64,000 bases of DNA from Rhizobium sp. L1K21 (lineage in GTDB: Bacteria > Pseudomonadota > Alphaproteobacteria > Rhizobiales > Rhizobiaceae): the NCBI RefSeq assembly GCF_024055895.1, contig NZ_JAMXLE010000003.1, positions 248,001-312,000 of the forward strand, read 5' to 3'. Below are positions 47,107-56,301 of this stretch, one piece after another. Every line of letters starts with the position of its first letter. Position 1 is the first letter of the stretch. Below the pieces are notes generated by a model. The model was not told the DNA's origin, did no database searches, and worked only from the letters and a program-made list of their open reading frames with translations. Both the position numbers and the translations under genes were made by a program.

Positions 47107-48135
47107 ATGAACACATCTTCGACGGCAATCCAGAACTCATCTTCACCCCTTCTCCAAAGCGCGAAGGCGGATGTGACGATGCGCGCCGGCGTTTTGGAAG
47201 CGCCGCGAACGTTCAAGATCAAGGAAGTTTCCGTGCCTGAGCCGGAACCTGGCCAGGTCCTGCTTCGTCTGGAGGGCTGCGGCGTGTGCGCCTCGAACCT
47301 TCTTCCGTGGAAGGGGCCAGAATGGATGAATTTTCCAACCGAGCCCGGCGGGCTTGGACACGAAGGCTGGGGACGCGTTGTCGCGGTCGGCAAAGGTGCG
47401 AGCACCTCTCTGATGGGCCGTCGCGTGGCGGCCCTCTCCCGAAACAGCTATGCTGAATATGACGTTGCTGACGCGCAATCGGTCATCCCTTTGCCCGATG
47501 CGCTGGACGACCAAGCCTTTCCGGGCGAGCCGTTGGGATGTGCGATGAACATCTACCGGCGGGCCAATATCCGCAAAGGTGAAACCGTGGCGATTGTGGG
47601 CATCGGGTTCCTGGGTGCCATTCTCACACAGCTTGCCGTGTCGGAAGGTGCAAACGTGATCGCGATCTCGCGTCGCCTATTCACCCTGACACTTGCCAAG
47701 CAATTTGGCGCTGCCGCCGTGTTGCCAATGGACGATAAGGACGCGATTGTTGAAAAGGTGCGCGATCTCACCGGCGGCAAGCTTTGTGACTGCGTTCTGG
47801 AGATGACGGGGCATCAAGAGCCGCTTGACCTCGCAGCCGAGCTGACCGCTGAACGTGGCAGGCTCGTTATTGGTGGTTACCATCAGGACGCGCCGCGTCA
47901 GGTCGATATGCAGCTTTGGAACTGGCGCGGTCTTGATGTGATCAACGCCCACGAGCGCGATCCGAAGATTTATGTGCGCGGTGTCAACGAAGCTATATCT
48001 GCCGTTCTTTCCGGCCAAATAAACCCGGCACCGCTCTTTACGCACACCTATCCCATCAATGAACTGAACAAGGCCTTTCAGGATGCCGTCGACAAGCCTC
48101 CAAATTTCATGAAGGCGCTGATCACCTATGGCTAG
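47107..48135 (+). CDS. Medium-chain (zinc-dependent alcohol-type) dehydrogenase
   Basis: A 342-aa MDR-superfamily oxidoreductase. The catalytic-zinc region is in RLEGCGVCASNLLPWKG (about residue 60) and the GHE motif in GLGHEGWGRVVAVG. The NAD(P)-binding Rossmann fold is VAIVGIGFLGAILTQLAV. The four-cysteine structural zinc lobe of classic alcohol dehydrogenases is absent. ATG at 47107 follows CAGGAG. It is 58 bases after glgA and is probably co-transcribed; its substrate is likely a sugar, polyol or sugar derivative, from context only. Confidence 0.85.
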   Translation: MNTSSTAIQNSSSPLLQSAKADVTMRAGVLEAPRTFKIKEVSVPEPEPGQVLLRLEGCGVCASNLLPWKGPEWMNFPTEPGGLGHEGWGRVVAVGKGASTSLMGRRVAALSRNSYAEYDVADAQSVIPLPDALDDQAFPGEPLGCAMNIYRRANIRKGETVAIVGIGFLGAILTQLAVSEGANVIAISRRLFTLTLAKQFGAAAVLPMDDKDAIVEKVRDLTGGKLCDCVLEMTGHQEPLDLAAELTAERGRLVIGGYHQDAPRQVDMQLWNWRGLDVINAHERDPKIYVRGVNEAISAVLSGQINPAPLFTHTYPINELNKAFQDAVDKPPNFMKALITYG

Positions 48136-48317
48136 ACAACGCTGTCATTCAGCGAAAACCACTTGGTCGTGGAACCAAACAGGGGTCGGTGAAGTTTTGC
48201 TTCGCCTTGTGGAATTTCCCCTCCCCTGCTGCAAGGCCCCTCTAGGGTTATAGCCGGCCATTTCGATATCACGTTATGGTCGGCCCTTTTTCGTTTTGGG
48301 AAGACGCCGGAGGAACT
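48136..48317. promoter_or_regulatory. Region with a N18-spaced stress-type promoter for the PLD gene
   Basis: GGAAC (48171-48175), 18 bases, GTT (48194-48196). The S. meliloti RpoE2 consensus allows one more base in the spacer, so this may work, but it differs from the N17 of the others. The leader would be about 110 bases. Confidence 0.4.
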
Positions 48318-49781
48318 ATGTCGAAGCAGATCATGCAGCCTGGCCGAAACGTTTGGAAAGAGGCGCATGCCGAACGTGTTCAGTTTCTGGTGGACGGAGA
48401 CAGCTATTATCCCCGGCTGAAGACCGTTCTCGAAAAGGCGAGACGATCGGTCTGGATTATCGGCTGGGATTTCAATCCGTATATCAAGCTCGATCCCATA
48501 AACGAACCGGAACTGACGCTGGGTGATTTTCTGCGCAGTCTCGTGGAACGCAATGAAGAACTCGATATCCGCGTGCTGATTTGGGATGAGGGACCGATCT
48601 ATTCCGGACGCTCCCTGCAGCTTTTCATGAACCTTGGCTGGGAGAAGCATCCCCGCATCCATCTGCACTTCGATACGAAGCATCCGCTGCGCGCCTCCCA
48701 CCACCAGAAGCTGGTCTGCGTGGACGAGACCTTCGCCTTTGTCGGCGGCATGGACCTGACGGCCAAACGCTGGGATGATCGCCAACACACAGCCGACAAC
48801 CCGTTGCGGGTAACACCGGACGGTGACCCTTACGAACCTACACACGACGTACAGGCTCTTGTGCAGGGAAAGGCAGCGGCGGTGCTGACTGAGGTGGCCC
48901 GCACGCGGTGGCGTTGGGCCACGAAAGAAATATTGCGGCCCCATGGTCCCGTCCACCATGACTGGCCGGAGGGTGACCTGCCGGACATTTCCGGCTGCTA
49001 TGTCGGCGTCGCACTGACCCAGCCCGGCATCAACGGCCACAGACGTCGCACGGAAGCGGCCAAACTGACTTGTGATGCAATTTCCGAAGCCGCGAAATGC
49101 ATCTACATCGAAGCGCAATATCTCGTTTCCAATCGAGTTGTTGCCCAATTGGCGCGCAAGTTGAAAGAGGTCGACGGCCCCGAAGTGGTCATCCTGGTGC
49201 CCAAGACCACGCGCGGCATCGTTGAGCAAATGACGATGGGCAACGGTTTGGCGCGCTACATTCGCAAGCTTAGAAAAGCCGACAGCCATAACCGCCTGCT
49301 CATCGCATACGCTGCCGTTCCCGGCGAGAACGAGAAGGAAGTGGAAGTCCTCATTCATTCCAAGGTCGTCATTGTTGACGAAAAATTCCTGCGGATCGGT
49401 TCGTCCAATCTCAACAAGAGATCAGAAGGGTTCGATACCGAATGCGACATCGCAATCGAAGCTGAAGACGATCAATGCCGCACGGCAATCGTCGGTCTTC
49501 GCAACGATCTGCTGGCCGAACATCTGTCTGCCAAAAAGGAGGACGTAGACCGAATATCCCGCTCGCAAGGTTCGGTTCTGGCCGCCATCAGTGCCTTGAA
49601 TGTTCAGCCGCGGGGACTGCGGATCATGCAGGCCGAAACCGGCAATGGCACAAGCAGATTCACCAACATCGCACTGCCCATCTTCGATCCCAAGAAACCA
49701 TTCTGGCCTCTTCAACGCCTGAAGCTACGGTTCGTTGCGCTCATGAGGCGGCTGAGACATTCATTGGTTTCTCTCTTCTGA
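48318..49781 (+). CDS. Phospholipase D-family protein
   Basis: A 487-aa enzyme with two HKD motifs: ASHHQKLVCVDETFAFVGGM (about residue 130) and LIHSKVVIVDEKFLRIGSSN (about residue 355), separated as in PLD and cardiolipin-synthase relatives. No transmembrane segment or signal peptide is obvious, so it is likely cytosolic or peripheral. The following gene pair (LPG-synthase-like membrane protein and an EEP-fold hydrolase) repeats a gene group often found together in rhizobia and linked to membrane lipids. ATG at 48318 follows CGGAGGAA. Confidence 0.9.
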   Translation: MSKQIMQPGRNVWKEAHAERVQFLVDGDSYYPRLKTVLEKARRSVWIIGWDFNPYIKLDPINEPELTLGDFLRSLVERNEELDIRVLIWDEGPIYSGRSLQLFMNLGWEKHPRIHLHFDTKHPLRASHHQKLVCVDETFAFVGGMDLTAKRWDDRQHTADNPLRVTPDGDPYEPTHDVQALVQGKAAAVLTEVARTRWRWATKEILRPHGPVHHDWPEGDLPDISGCYVGVALTQPGINGHRRRTEAAKLTCDAISEAAKCIYIEAQYLVSNRVVAQLARKLKEVDGPEVVILVPKTTRGIVEQMTMGNGLARYIRKLRKADSHNRLLIAYAAVPGENEKEVEVLIHSKVVIVDEKFLRIGSSNLNKRSEGFDTECDIAIEAEDDQCRTAIVGLRNDLLAEHLSAKKEDVDRISRSQGSVLAAISALNVQPRGLRIMQAETGNGTSRFTNIALPIFDPKKPFWPLQRLKLRFVALMRRLRHSLVSLF

Positions 49782-49821
49782 GCGATCTGACCTTTACACT
49801 GGTGAGAGCCACAAGACGCGT

Positions 49822-50772
49822 TCAACCGGACCTGTACGTGCCTGGGCGGACCGAAGCACGCCCGGCACGCAGGTTCTTGAGTTCGGTTGCCAAGAACAGG
49901 ATGACACCGAAAGCCAGCGGGATGAAGAAATAGACGATGCGAAACGCAATCAATGCGCCAAATGGAACCGCGCCCGGCAGAACATAAAGCAATCCGGCTT
50001 CCAGTACGCCGAGGCCGCCCGGCACGTGGCTCAGTATCGCCAGCATGTTGGCGATGGAATAGCCGAGTGCAACATCAATGAACTGGATATCGACCAGTGA
50101 TTTCAGAAGAAAATAAAGGCAAGCCGCGACGCACAGGAAATTCACGGTTCCCACCAGAATCTGAACAAGGGCAAGACGCCAGCTCGGAACCTTCATGTGC
50201 CATTTGTAAATGCGGATGTGCCGGGGCAAAAAACGGGCTGCCAGCAGGTAGCATAGAGGGAACGCCAGGAGCGCCAGAGCCAGCCCGGTCATGGCGGCGG
50301 GCGGCAGGAAGCTTGCAGCTTGTGGACGCCCGAGCGACAGGAGCATTGACGACCCACTCAAGGTCACGATTCCCAAAGCGACTGTAAAGCCGCAAAATAC
50401 GATGAGCTGTCCCACTTCAGCCACGGTCAACCCCCACCGGGCGTAATATCGATAGCGGATCGCACCGCTGCTGAGCATGGAAACGCCCACATTGTGACCA
50501 ATCGAAAGACTGACAAATGAAACGAGTAAAACTCTTGGCGGCGGGAGCCTACGACCGAGATAAGCAAGCGAGGTACCGTCGAAGCCTGCCAGACACACAT
50601 AGGATGCAGCCGTGAACACAAGAGATAACGCCGCGTTTTCGAAGGGTATCGCGTAGATCGAGCGAAGCAGTTCTTCAGCGCTGTAGCGGCTTATGTTTCT
50701 GTAAAGAAGCACACAACCGATTACGATGGCCGCCAAGGTCAGCGTCCGGGTGAGAAACAAGCGGAGCTTCAT
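49822..50772 (-). CDS. Lysylphosphatidylglycerol synthase-like membrane protein (UPF0104 family)
   Basis: A 316-aa integral membrane protein with about eight hydrophobic spans, corresponding to the membrane (flippase-like) part of MprF without a synthase domain. Regions: LTLAAIVIGCVLLYRNISRY, SLSIGHNVGVSMLSSGAIRY (family signature), SIANMLAILSHVPGGLGVLE and VYFFIPLAFGVILFLATELK. It is convergent with the PLD gene and divergent from the EEP gene. Standalone members are poorly characterised; a lipid-handling function is inferred. Confidence 0.85.
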   Translation of the reverse strand: MKLRLFLTRTLTLAAIVIGCVLLYRNISRYSAEELLRSIYAIPFENAALSLVFTAASYVCLAGFDGTSLAYLGRRLPPPRVLLVSFVSLSIGHNVGVSMLSSGAIRYRYYARWGLTVAEVGQLIVFCGFTVALGIVTLSGSSMLLSLGRPQAASFLPPAAMTGLALALLAFPLCYLLAARFLPRHIRIYKWHMKVPSWRLALVQILVGTVNFLCVAACLYFLLKSLVDIQFIDVALGYSIANMLAILSHVPGGLGVLEAGLLYVLPGAVPFGALIAFRIVYFFIPLAFGVILFLATELKNLRAGRASVRPGTYRSG

Positions 50773-50803
50773 GGAGAAATTTCCCCCTGCGTAACATCAT
50801 TCT

Positions 50804-50829
50804 GGAACGTCGGGACGGGTTGGAAAGTT
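50804..50829 (+). promoter_or_regulatory. N18-spaced stress-type promoter for the EEP gene
   Basis: GGAAC (50804-50808), 18 bases, GTT (50827-50829), 36 bases before the ATG at 50865. Spacing is one base longer than the other elements. Confidence 0.45.
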
Positions 50830-50864
50830 GAAACCCATAGACATCGGGAAATGGGAAAAGACGA

Positions 50865-51599
50865 ATGGCACGAAAAATCAGAATCCTCACCTACAACGTC
50901 CACAGCTGCATCGGTACCGACCGGAAAATCGATCCGGCGCGTGTTGCAGATGTGATCGCCGCATACGAACCCGACATTGTCGGCCTTCAGGAACTCGATA
51001 TGAACCGCCAGCGAAGCGGCTCGGTCGACCAGGCCGACATTATCGCGGCGCTGTTGAAGATGAAGACCTTCTCTCACCCCACGATCCACACCGCGGCGGA
51101 AAAATTCGGCGACGCCATTTTGACTGCCCTGCCGATGGAGGTGAAAAAGGTGGGAATTCTTCGTTCGATCCGCGAGCCACGGGGCGTTGCCTGGGTCGAA
51201 GTCGATGTCGATGGGCAACCGTTGCAGGTCATCAACACCCATCTTGGTGTCTTGCGGCGGGAACGGATGCCGCAAATTACGACCTTGCTCGGCAATGCCT
51301 GGCTCGACCATCCCGATTGCAGAGGAAAGCCTACCGTGCTGATGGGCGACTTCAACGCCATACCTGCTTCGCCCGGCTATCGCCAGATTGCAAGACAAAT
51401 GCGGGACATTTGGCAGGATGTCAGCGGTAAGCCCGCTCCGACCTTTCATTCCCGCTATCGCGTCTTCAGGCTTGATCATATTTTCCTTTCCGGGGGCGTG
51501 CGCGGCGTGAGTGCACAAATTCCCTCAACTCCATTGACCCGCACCGCTTCGGATCACCTGCCGCTCGTTGGTGAAATCGAACTTCCGGAAAGAGCCTGA
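50865..51599 (+). CDS. Endonuclease/exonuclease/phosphatase (EEP) family protein
   Basis: A 244-aa hydrolase of the DNase I-like fold. Catalytic-region motifs in order: LTYNVHSCIGTDRKIDPARV (asparagine), IVGLQELDMNR (metal glutamate), INTHLGVLRRERMPQ, LMGDFNAIPASPGY (metal aspartate/asparagine) and TASDHLPLVGEIEL (catalytic histidine). The substrate is not evident; many bacterial members act on phospholipids or sphingomyelin-like head groups, which would fit the PLD and LPG-like neighbours. No signal peptide is seen, so it is probably cytosolic. Confidence 0.9.
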   Translation: MARKIRILTYNVHSCIGTDRKIDPARVADVIAAYEPDIVGLQELDMNRQRSGSVDQADIIAALLKMKTFSHPTIHTAAEKFGDAILTALPMEVKKVGILRSIREPRGVAWVEVDVDGQPLQVINTHLGVLRRERMPQITTLLGNAWLDHPDCRGKPTVLMGDFNAIPASPGYRQIARQMRDIWQDVSGKPAPTFHSRYRVFRLDHIFLSGGVRGVSAQIPSTPLTRTASDHLPLVGEIELPERA

Positions 51600-51753
51600 A
51601 ACAGACTGACACGAACGCCAGCAAAGGCCTTTTTCATCCGGGCATGCCTTTCAGACGGTTGAGATGAACCGTGCTTTAGAACCTTTGGCAAAAGGCATTG
51701 TTCCATGCCGCCTCAGTCACTCAAGGAGCCCACTGTCTTACGGGGTGGCAACG

Positions 51754-51778
51754 GGAACATTTCAATGGCCATCGGGTT
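51754..51778 (+). promoter_or_regulatory. EcfG/RpoE2-type promoter for treY
   Basis: GGAAC (51754-51758), 17 bases, GTT (51776-51778), 32 bases before the ATG at 51811; it rules out the longer frame start at 51664. Confidence 0.75.
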
Positions 51779-51810
51779 TCAATCTCATCTCATGGAACGA
51801 GGAGCACTCG

Positions 51811-54639
51811 ATGACCTCACTTACGCTGAGGCTTAGCGGATATCTGAAACAATTGACGGCGGAAATCGTCGGAAACCAGGCGCTGCAGGACGAAGGCCGG
51901 CGCGAGGTCCTGACCGCTCAGCAACCAGAGGACAGCGGTTTAGTCCCTCAAGCAGACGACGCTGCCGTGGCAGTGGATGGCCAGCTGCGCAAGCGCCTTC
52001 CAGTCGCCACCTACAGGCTTCAGCTCCGCAACGGCATGGATTTTGACAAAGCCGGCGGCCTGATCCCCTACTTTCGACAACTGGGTGTCAGCCATCTTTA
52101 TCTTTCTCCGGTTTTCAAGGCGGTTGCCGGCTCAGAGCACGGCTACGACGTTGTCGATATGAATATGATCGAGCCCGCCATCGGCGGACATGACGCCTTC
52201 GACCGCTTCGTAAAGCAGGCTCATGAGGCCGGCTTATCCGTCATCCTCGACATTGTGCCGAACCATATGGCAGCCTCGCCCCAGAATGACTGGTGGTTCA
52301 GCGTGCTGGAATGGGGTCAGGCCAGCCCCTATGCTACCCATTTCGACATCACCTGGACCGACAAGCTTTCTCTCCCTTTTCTCGCAAAGCCTGTCTTGGA
52401 TCTTGTCGAAAATGGCGAGCTCCGGCTGATCTATGATCGCCAACGTTCTGCCCTCTGCCTCGGCTGGCCCGGCATGGCCTTACCGCTTGCACCGGCAAGC
52501 TATAAGCTGGTGCTTGAAAGCCTGGACAGACCTGTTGCGCGCGAAATCTTGGCATTGGCCGTGCAAATGCCGGCGGCCAGCGCCCAGATGCTTCATTCTG
52601 AGATTGCGCGCCTTCTTTCACAAGACGATGCCGCCGATTGGCTGGAACAGCAACTTGACGCGCTTTCTGCGAATCCACGTCTCATCGAGACCATTTATGA
52701 AAAGCAGCACTGGCGGCTTACAGAAAATGGCGACCGAAATTATCGCCGGTTTTTCGACGTTTCCGGGCTGGTCGGCCTTCGGGTTGAAGACCCGCGTGTT
52801 TTCGAAGACAGCCACCGACTGGTTCTTGATCTCGTCCGGCAGGGCAAGATTGATGGGGTAAGAGTCGATCATGTCGATGGCCTGGCCGAACCTGAGAATT
52901 ATCTGGAACGCCTGCGCACACAAGCCGGCCGCGACGCCTACATCATCGTTGAAAAAATCCTGATGAACACCGAAAGCCTGCCGGAAACATGGGCCATTGA
53001 TGGAGACACGGGATATGGCTTCATTTCCACCTTGGGCAATGCCTTTACCGATCCGGACGGGCTTTCGATCCTCACGAACAAGCATCAGGAACTGCTCGAT
53101 TACGCCACCGGCCCGACTGCTCAGTTGCATGATGCCAAGCGACAGGTCATTGTCGAGTTTTTTACAAACGAGCTCACAGACCTGACCAATCTTGCACATC
53201 AGATCAGCGAGATGGACAACCCGGAGCATGCAATTCCCAAGGCCGAACTCGCCGAAGCCATTGAAGCGCTTTTGATTGCGATGCCGGTTTACCGCACCTA
53301 TTCGGGCGAGAAACATGCCTCGGCATTGGTCGGAACCCGCAAAGCGCTTTCCGCCGTCAGTGAGGACAAAACACATTCCGTTCGTGTCCTCGACTTTCTC
53401 CAAAACGCACTTGCAAGCGATGCCGAAGAGGATTCCGATGGCTTGCGTGCTTTGCTGCGAACGCGTTTCGAACAGTGCTCCTCCGCAGTGATGGCAAAAT
53501 CGATGGAGGACACGCTCTTTTACCGCTACACCGCCTTTCCGGCGTTAAACGAGGTGGGCGATAATCCGGCATGGCAAGAACGCTCGCTTGCAGCATTCCA
53601 TCAGCGCATGGAAGAGGCGGCAAACGGCAAGCGACATGGTCTCGCAGCGACATCCACGCACGACACCAAGTTCAGCGAAGATGCGCGCGCCCGGCTTTTC
53701 ACGATCAGCGAGGCACCGGAAGAATGGCACAAAGCCGTTGCCGGATGGTCCGCTCAGAACGCACGTTTTGCGAAGACTGTCGATGGCAAAACAGTTCCCG
53801 GCCCGCGTGAAACGTGGCTTGTCTATGTTTCGCTTGCCGCCCTGTGGCCGGCTGATCGCAGACCCCCCGCAGACATTGCCGAAGCCCTCAAGCCCCGGCT
53901 TTCGCGACATCTCATGAAGGCCCTGAGAGAGGCAAAGCTCGACACGAGCTGGATCGACATCAACACCGAATACGAAGCCGCCATCCAGGATTACGTCCAG
54001 CATGTTCTGGCTCGGAAAAACGACGCATTTCTCGGCACTTTCGCAGAAGATCTGGCACCCTTTATCGAAGCAGGCCTACTCAACAGCCTGACGCAACTTG
54101 TCATCAAGATGACGTCTCCTGCCGTGCCCGACATATATCAGGGTTGCGAAAGTCTCGCGTTCAGCCTGGTCGATCCCGACAATCGACATGCCGTTGATTT
54201 CGACAGGCTTGCGGCAAACCTCAATACTCTACCCGACCGCATGACCGACAGGGAAGCACTCTTCGACGGCCGTTTGAAGATGTTCCTGACGGCAAAATGC
54301 CTGCACTTGCGCCGAGAGAACAAGGTGCTCTTCGAAAGCGGAGGCTATTCGGCACTCGAGATCAACGGGCCATGCAGCCGAAACGTTATCGCGTTCGAAC
54401 GCCGGCTGGCAAACGGGCAGGCCATGCTGGTGATTGCACCGCGCCTGTCGTTTGGCCGAACGCGCGAAACCTTCCCCCCTATTCCCGCCGAGAGCTGGCA
54501 GGAAACAAGCGTTCGACTGACGAGACCCGGCCTAGTGTATCGGGACATGATTTCCGGCGAGACCCACACTTTAACGGGAGAGGTGCCGCTGAACAGGATT
54601 CTGTCGGCCTACCCGGTTTCAATCCTGATGGAGACTTAG
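51811..54639 (+). CDS. treY: Malto-oligosyltrehalose synthase TreY
   Basis: A 942-aa GH13 enzyme that converts the reducing-end alpha-1,4 bond of maltodextrins into the alpha,alpha-1,1 bond of trehalose. Motifs: YRLQLRNGMDFDKAGGLIPY, LYLSPVFKAVAGSEHGYDVV, IVPNHMA, GVRVDHVDGLAEPENYLERL (nucleophile) and YIIVEKILM (acid/base), with STHDTKFSEDARARL near residue 620. Length is somewhat above the family norm because of a 60-residue N-terminal extension rich in Q, E and D. TreZ, which releases the trehalose, and GlgX are not in the window. Together with GlgA it points to glycogen-to-trehalose conversion under stress. Start ATG 51811 has CGAGGAG. Confidence 0.95.
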   Translation: MTSLTLRLSGYLKQLTAEIVGNQALQDEGRREVLTAQQPEDSGLVPQADDAAVAVDGQLRKRLPVATYRLQLRNGMDFDKAGGLIPYFRQLGVSHLYLSPVFKAVAGSEHGYDVVDMNMIEPAIGGHDAFDRFVKQAHEAGLSVILDIVPNHMAASPQNDWWFSVLEWGQASPYATHFDITWTDKLSLPFLAKPVLDLVENGELRLIYDRQRSALCLGWPGMALPLAPASYKLVLESLDRPVAREILALAVQMPAASAQMLHSEIARLLSQDDAADWLEQQLDALSANPRLIETIYEKQHWRLTENGDRNYRRFFDVSGLVGLRVEDPRVFEDSHRLVLDLVRQGKIDGVRVDHVDGLAEPENYLERLRTQAGRDAYIIVEKILMNTESLPETWAIDGDTGYGFISTLGNAFTDPDGLSILTNKHQELLDYATGPTAQLHDAKRQVIVEFFTNELTDLTNLAHQISEMDNPEHAIPKAELAEAIEALLIAMPVYRTYSGEKHASALVGTRKALSAVSEDKTHSVRVLDFLQNALASDAEEDSDGLRALLRTRFEQCSSAVMAKSMEDTLFYRYTAFPALNEVGDNPAWQERSLAAFHQRMEEAANGKRHGLAATSTHDTKFSEDARARLFTISEAPEEWHKAVAGWSAQNARFAKTVDGKTVPGPRETWLVYVSLAALWPADRRPPADIAEALKPRLSRHLMKALREAKLDTSWIDINTEYEAAIQDYVQHVLARKNDAFLGTFAEDLAPFIEAGLLNSLTQLVIKMTSPAVPDIYQGCESLAFSLVDPDNRHAVDFDRLAANLNTLPDRMTDREALFDGRLKMFLTAKCLHLRRENKVLFESGGYSALEINGPCSRNVIAFERRLANGQAMLVIAPRLSFGRTRETFPPIPAESWQETSVRLTRPGLVYRDMISGETHTLTGEVPLNRILSAYPVSILMET

Positions 54640-54663
54640 CGACTGCCCATTTTGGCTATCTGA

Positions 54664-55053
<390 letters not shown>

Positions 55054-55086
55054 ATGCGATCGCAGGCCGTGGCGCACCATTTTGCG

Positions 55087-55111
55087 GGAACCTTTCAGTT
55101 CGAATTTGGTT
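55087..55111 (+). promoter_or_regulatory. EcfG/RpoE2-type promoter for the DUF892 gene
   Basis: GGAAC (55087-55091), 17 bases, GTT (55109-55111), 33 bases before the ATG at 55145. Confidence 0.8.
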
Positions 55112-55144
55112 CGACGAGCGCAAACAAAAACACGGAGAATTTCC

Positions 55145-55642
55145 ATGGCCAACAAGACACTCGACGATCTCTTCTACGATACTCTGCGTGACATTTACTA
55201 CGCAGAACGCCGCATCGTGAAAGCGCTGCCGAAGATGGCGCGCGGCGCTCAGGACGAGAAGTTGAAAAAAGCATTCGAAAAGCACAAGGAGCAGACTGAA
55301 GAGCATATCGAACGTCTGCAGGAAGTCTTTGAGCTTCTCGACAAACGGCCGCGCGGCAAGACCTGCCAGGCAATCGACGGTATTCTGGACGAAGGTGAAG
55401 AGGTTCTGGAAACCTACAAGGGAACCCCGGCTCAGGACGCCGGCATTCTGGCGGCCGCACAGGCAGTCGAGCACTATGAAATCAGCCGCTACGGCACGCT
55501 GAAGACCTGGGCCGAGCGCCTCGGCCACGACAAGATCGTCAAGATTCTGGATAAGACCCTCAAGGAGGAATCGCAAACGGACGAGGCCCTGACCAAGCTT
55601 GCCACCAGCCAGGTGAATGCAAACGCCCAGGACGCAGCCTGA
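55145..55642 (+). CDS. DUF892 ferritin-like protein (YciF/YciE type)
   Basis: A 165-aa four-helix-bundle protein of the DUF892 family: KTLDDLFYDTLRDIYYAERR at the N-terminus, KAFEKHKEQTEEHIERLQEV (metal-ligand glutamate/histidine pattern), then LAAAQAVEHYEISRYGTLKT and LDKTLKEESQTDEALTKLAT. Glutamate and histidine positions of the ferritin-like di-iron site are present. Proteins of this family are stress-induced in many bacteria; the reaction is unknown. The ATG at 55145 is preferred to the longer frame from 55082, which starts before the promoter. Confidence 0.92.
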   Translation: MANKTLDDLFYDTLRDIYYAERRIVKALPKMARGAQDEKLKKAFEKHKEQTEEHIERLQEVFELLDKRPRGKTCQAIDGILDEGEEVLETYKGTPAQDAGILAAAQAVEHYEISRYGTLKTWAERLGHDKIVKILDKTLKEESQTDEALTKLATSQVNANAQDAA

Positions 55643-55651
55643 GCAAATTCG

Positions 55652-55685
55652 ACAAAGCCCGCTCTTGCGGCGGGCTTTGTTCTCA
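55652..55685 (+). terminator. Rho-independent-type terminator after the DUF892 gene
   Basis: ACAAAGCCCGC (55652-55662) pairs exactly with GCGGGCTTTGT (55670-55680), 7-base loop, followed by TCTC. It sits 9 bases after the stop codon. The T-run is short. Confidence 0.65.
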
Positions 55686-55709
55686 AGTGAGGGTGGCTGG
55701 CCGTTCCAA

Positions 55710-55925
55710 TCAGTTGATGCGATGCAACTCCTGCATATGCCCGCCCAGGTTCTTCTGCCGCATCACCACCTCCACCTTGCGGTTTTCCTTCCGCAGGGCT
55801 CTGGTAGCAGCCAGCGCGGCCTCGTATGCCAGCTCGAAGGTTGGGAAGCGCGCACCGTGCATTCTGTCCATCAGGAAGGTCCAGCCGTCAGGGTGAGGTA
55901 CAATATCGCAGTAGCAATTTCTCAT
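55710..55925 (-). CDS. Small DUF2188-like protein (71 aa)
   Basis: A 71-aa protein: CDIVPHPDGWTFLMDRMHGA, then ARFPTFELAYEAALAATRAL and RKVEVVMRQKNLGGHMQELH. The pattern of a P-x-DGW near the N-terminus, an A-rich helix and a following strand resembles DUF2188-type small stress proteins, although this is not certain. ATG at 55925 follows AGGAGAA. A stress promoter element lies 23 bases upstream. Confidence 0.75.
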   Translation of the reverse strand: MRNCYCDIVPHPDGWTFLMDRMHGARFPTFELAYEAALAATRALRKENRKVEVVMRQKNLGGHMQELHRIN

Positions 55926-55947
55926 TGATCGTTCTCCTTTCGCGCAG

Positions 55948-55972
55948 AACTGGAATTCGCGTGAAAGGTTCC
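55948..55972 (-). promoter_or_regulatory. EcfG/RpoE2-type promoter for the 71-aa gene
   Basis: Minus strand GGAAC (55972-55968), 17 bases, GTT (55950-55948); ATG at 55925. Confidence 0.75.
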
Positions 55973-56000
55973 GGCGACAGTGTGAAATTTCTGCCTGGCG

Positions 56001-56243
56001 TTATGGCTTCTTTGGGCCGGGCTTGCGGGGCGGTTCGCCGGTGTCAAAGGTCGCGTCCCAATCCTCCGGTGGGTCTTCTTTTCCCGGATACCATTTGTGG
56101 ATCGTCGCATCGTCCGAATGCGTGATCACGCGTGGCTTGGCGCTGTCGACGCCATTGTTTTCCCGGCCATGCTGGCTCTGGACAAACTGGGGACCGGCGT
56201 CACGCTCGACTTCTTTTTCGGTTTTCTTGTCATCTTTGGTCAT
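56001..56243 (-). CDS. Small hydrophilic hypothetical protein (80 aa)
   Basis: No family recognised. Highly charged, likely disordered: MTKDDKKTEKEVERDAGPQF then SKPRVITHSDD-like central part with SAKPRVITHSDDATIHKWYP, and a proline- and lysine-rich end (GEPPRKPGPKKP). The ATG at 56243 follows GGTCAG, a weak ribosome site; the longer frame to 56351 overlaps the hairpin and the BON gene end. It lies 58 bases after the BON gene and may share its transcript. Confidence 0.6.
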   Translation of the reverse strand: MTKDDKKTEKEVERDAGPQFVQSQHGRENNGVDSAKPRVITHSDDATIHKWYPGKEDPPEDWDATFDTGEPPRKPGPKKP

Positions 56244-56266
56244 CGTCTGACCTTTCATCAGGGTTG

Positions 56267-56291
56267 ACGGGGGCATGGCTTTTGCCCCCGT
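56267..56291. terminator. GC-rich hairpin between the BON gene and the 80-aa gene
   Basis: ACGGGGGCA (56267-56275) pairs with TGCCCCCGT (56283-56291), loop of 7. A T-run follows on the plus strand, but both flanking genes are on the minus strand, where no T-run follows. Its use as a terminator is therefore unclear. Confidence 0.4.
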
Positions 56292-56301
56292 TTTTCCGAT
56301 A

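Noticed and set aside
48132-49358. Minus-strand open frame of 408 codons opposite the PLD gene
   Set aside because: Antisense to two intact HKD motifs; no recognisable protein.
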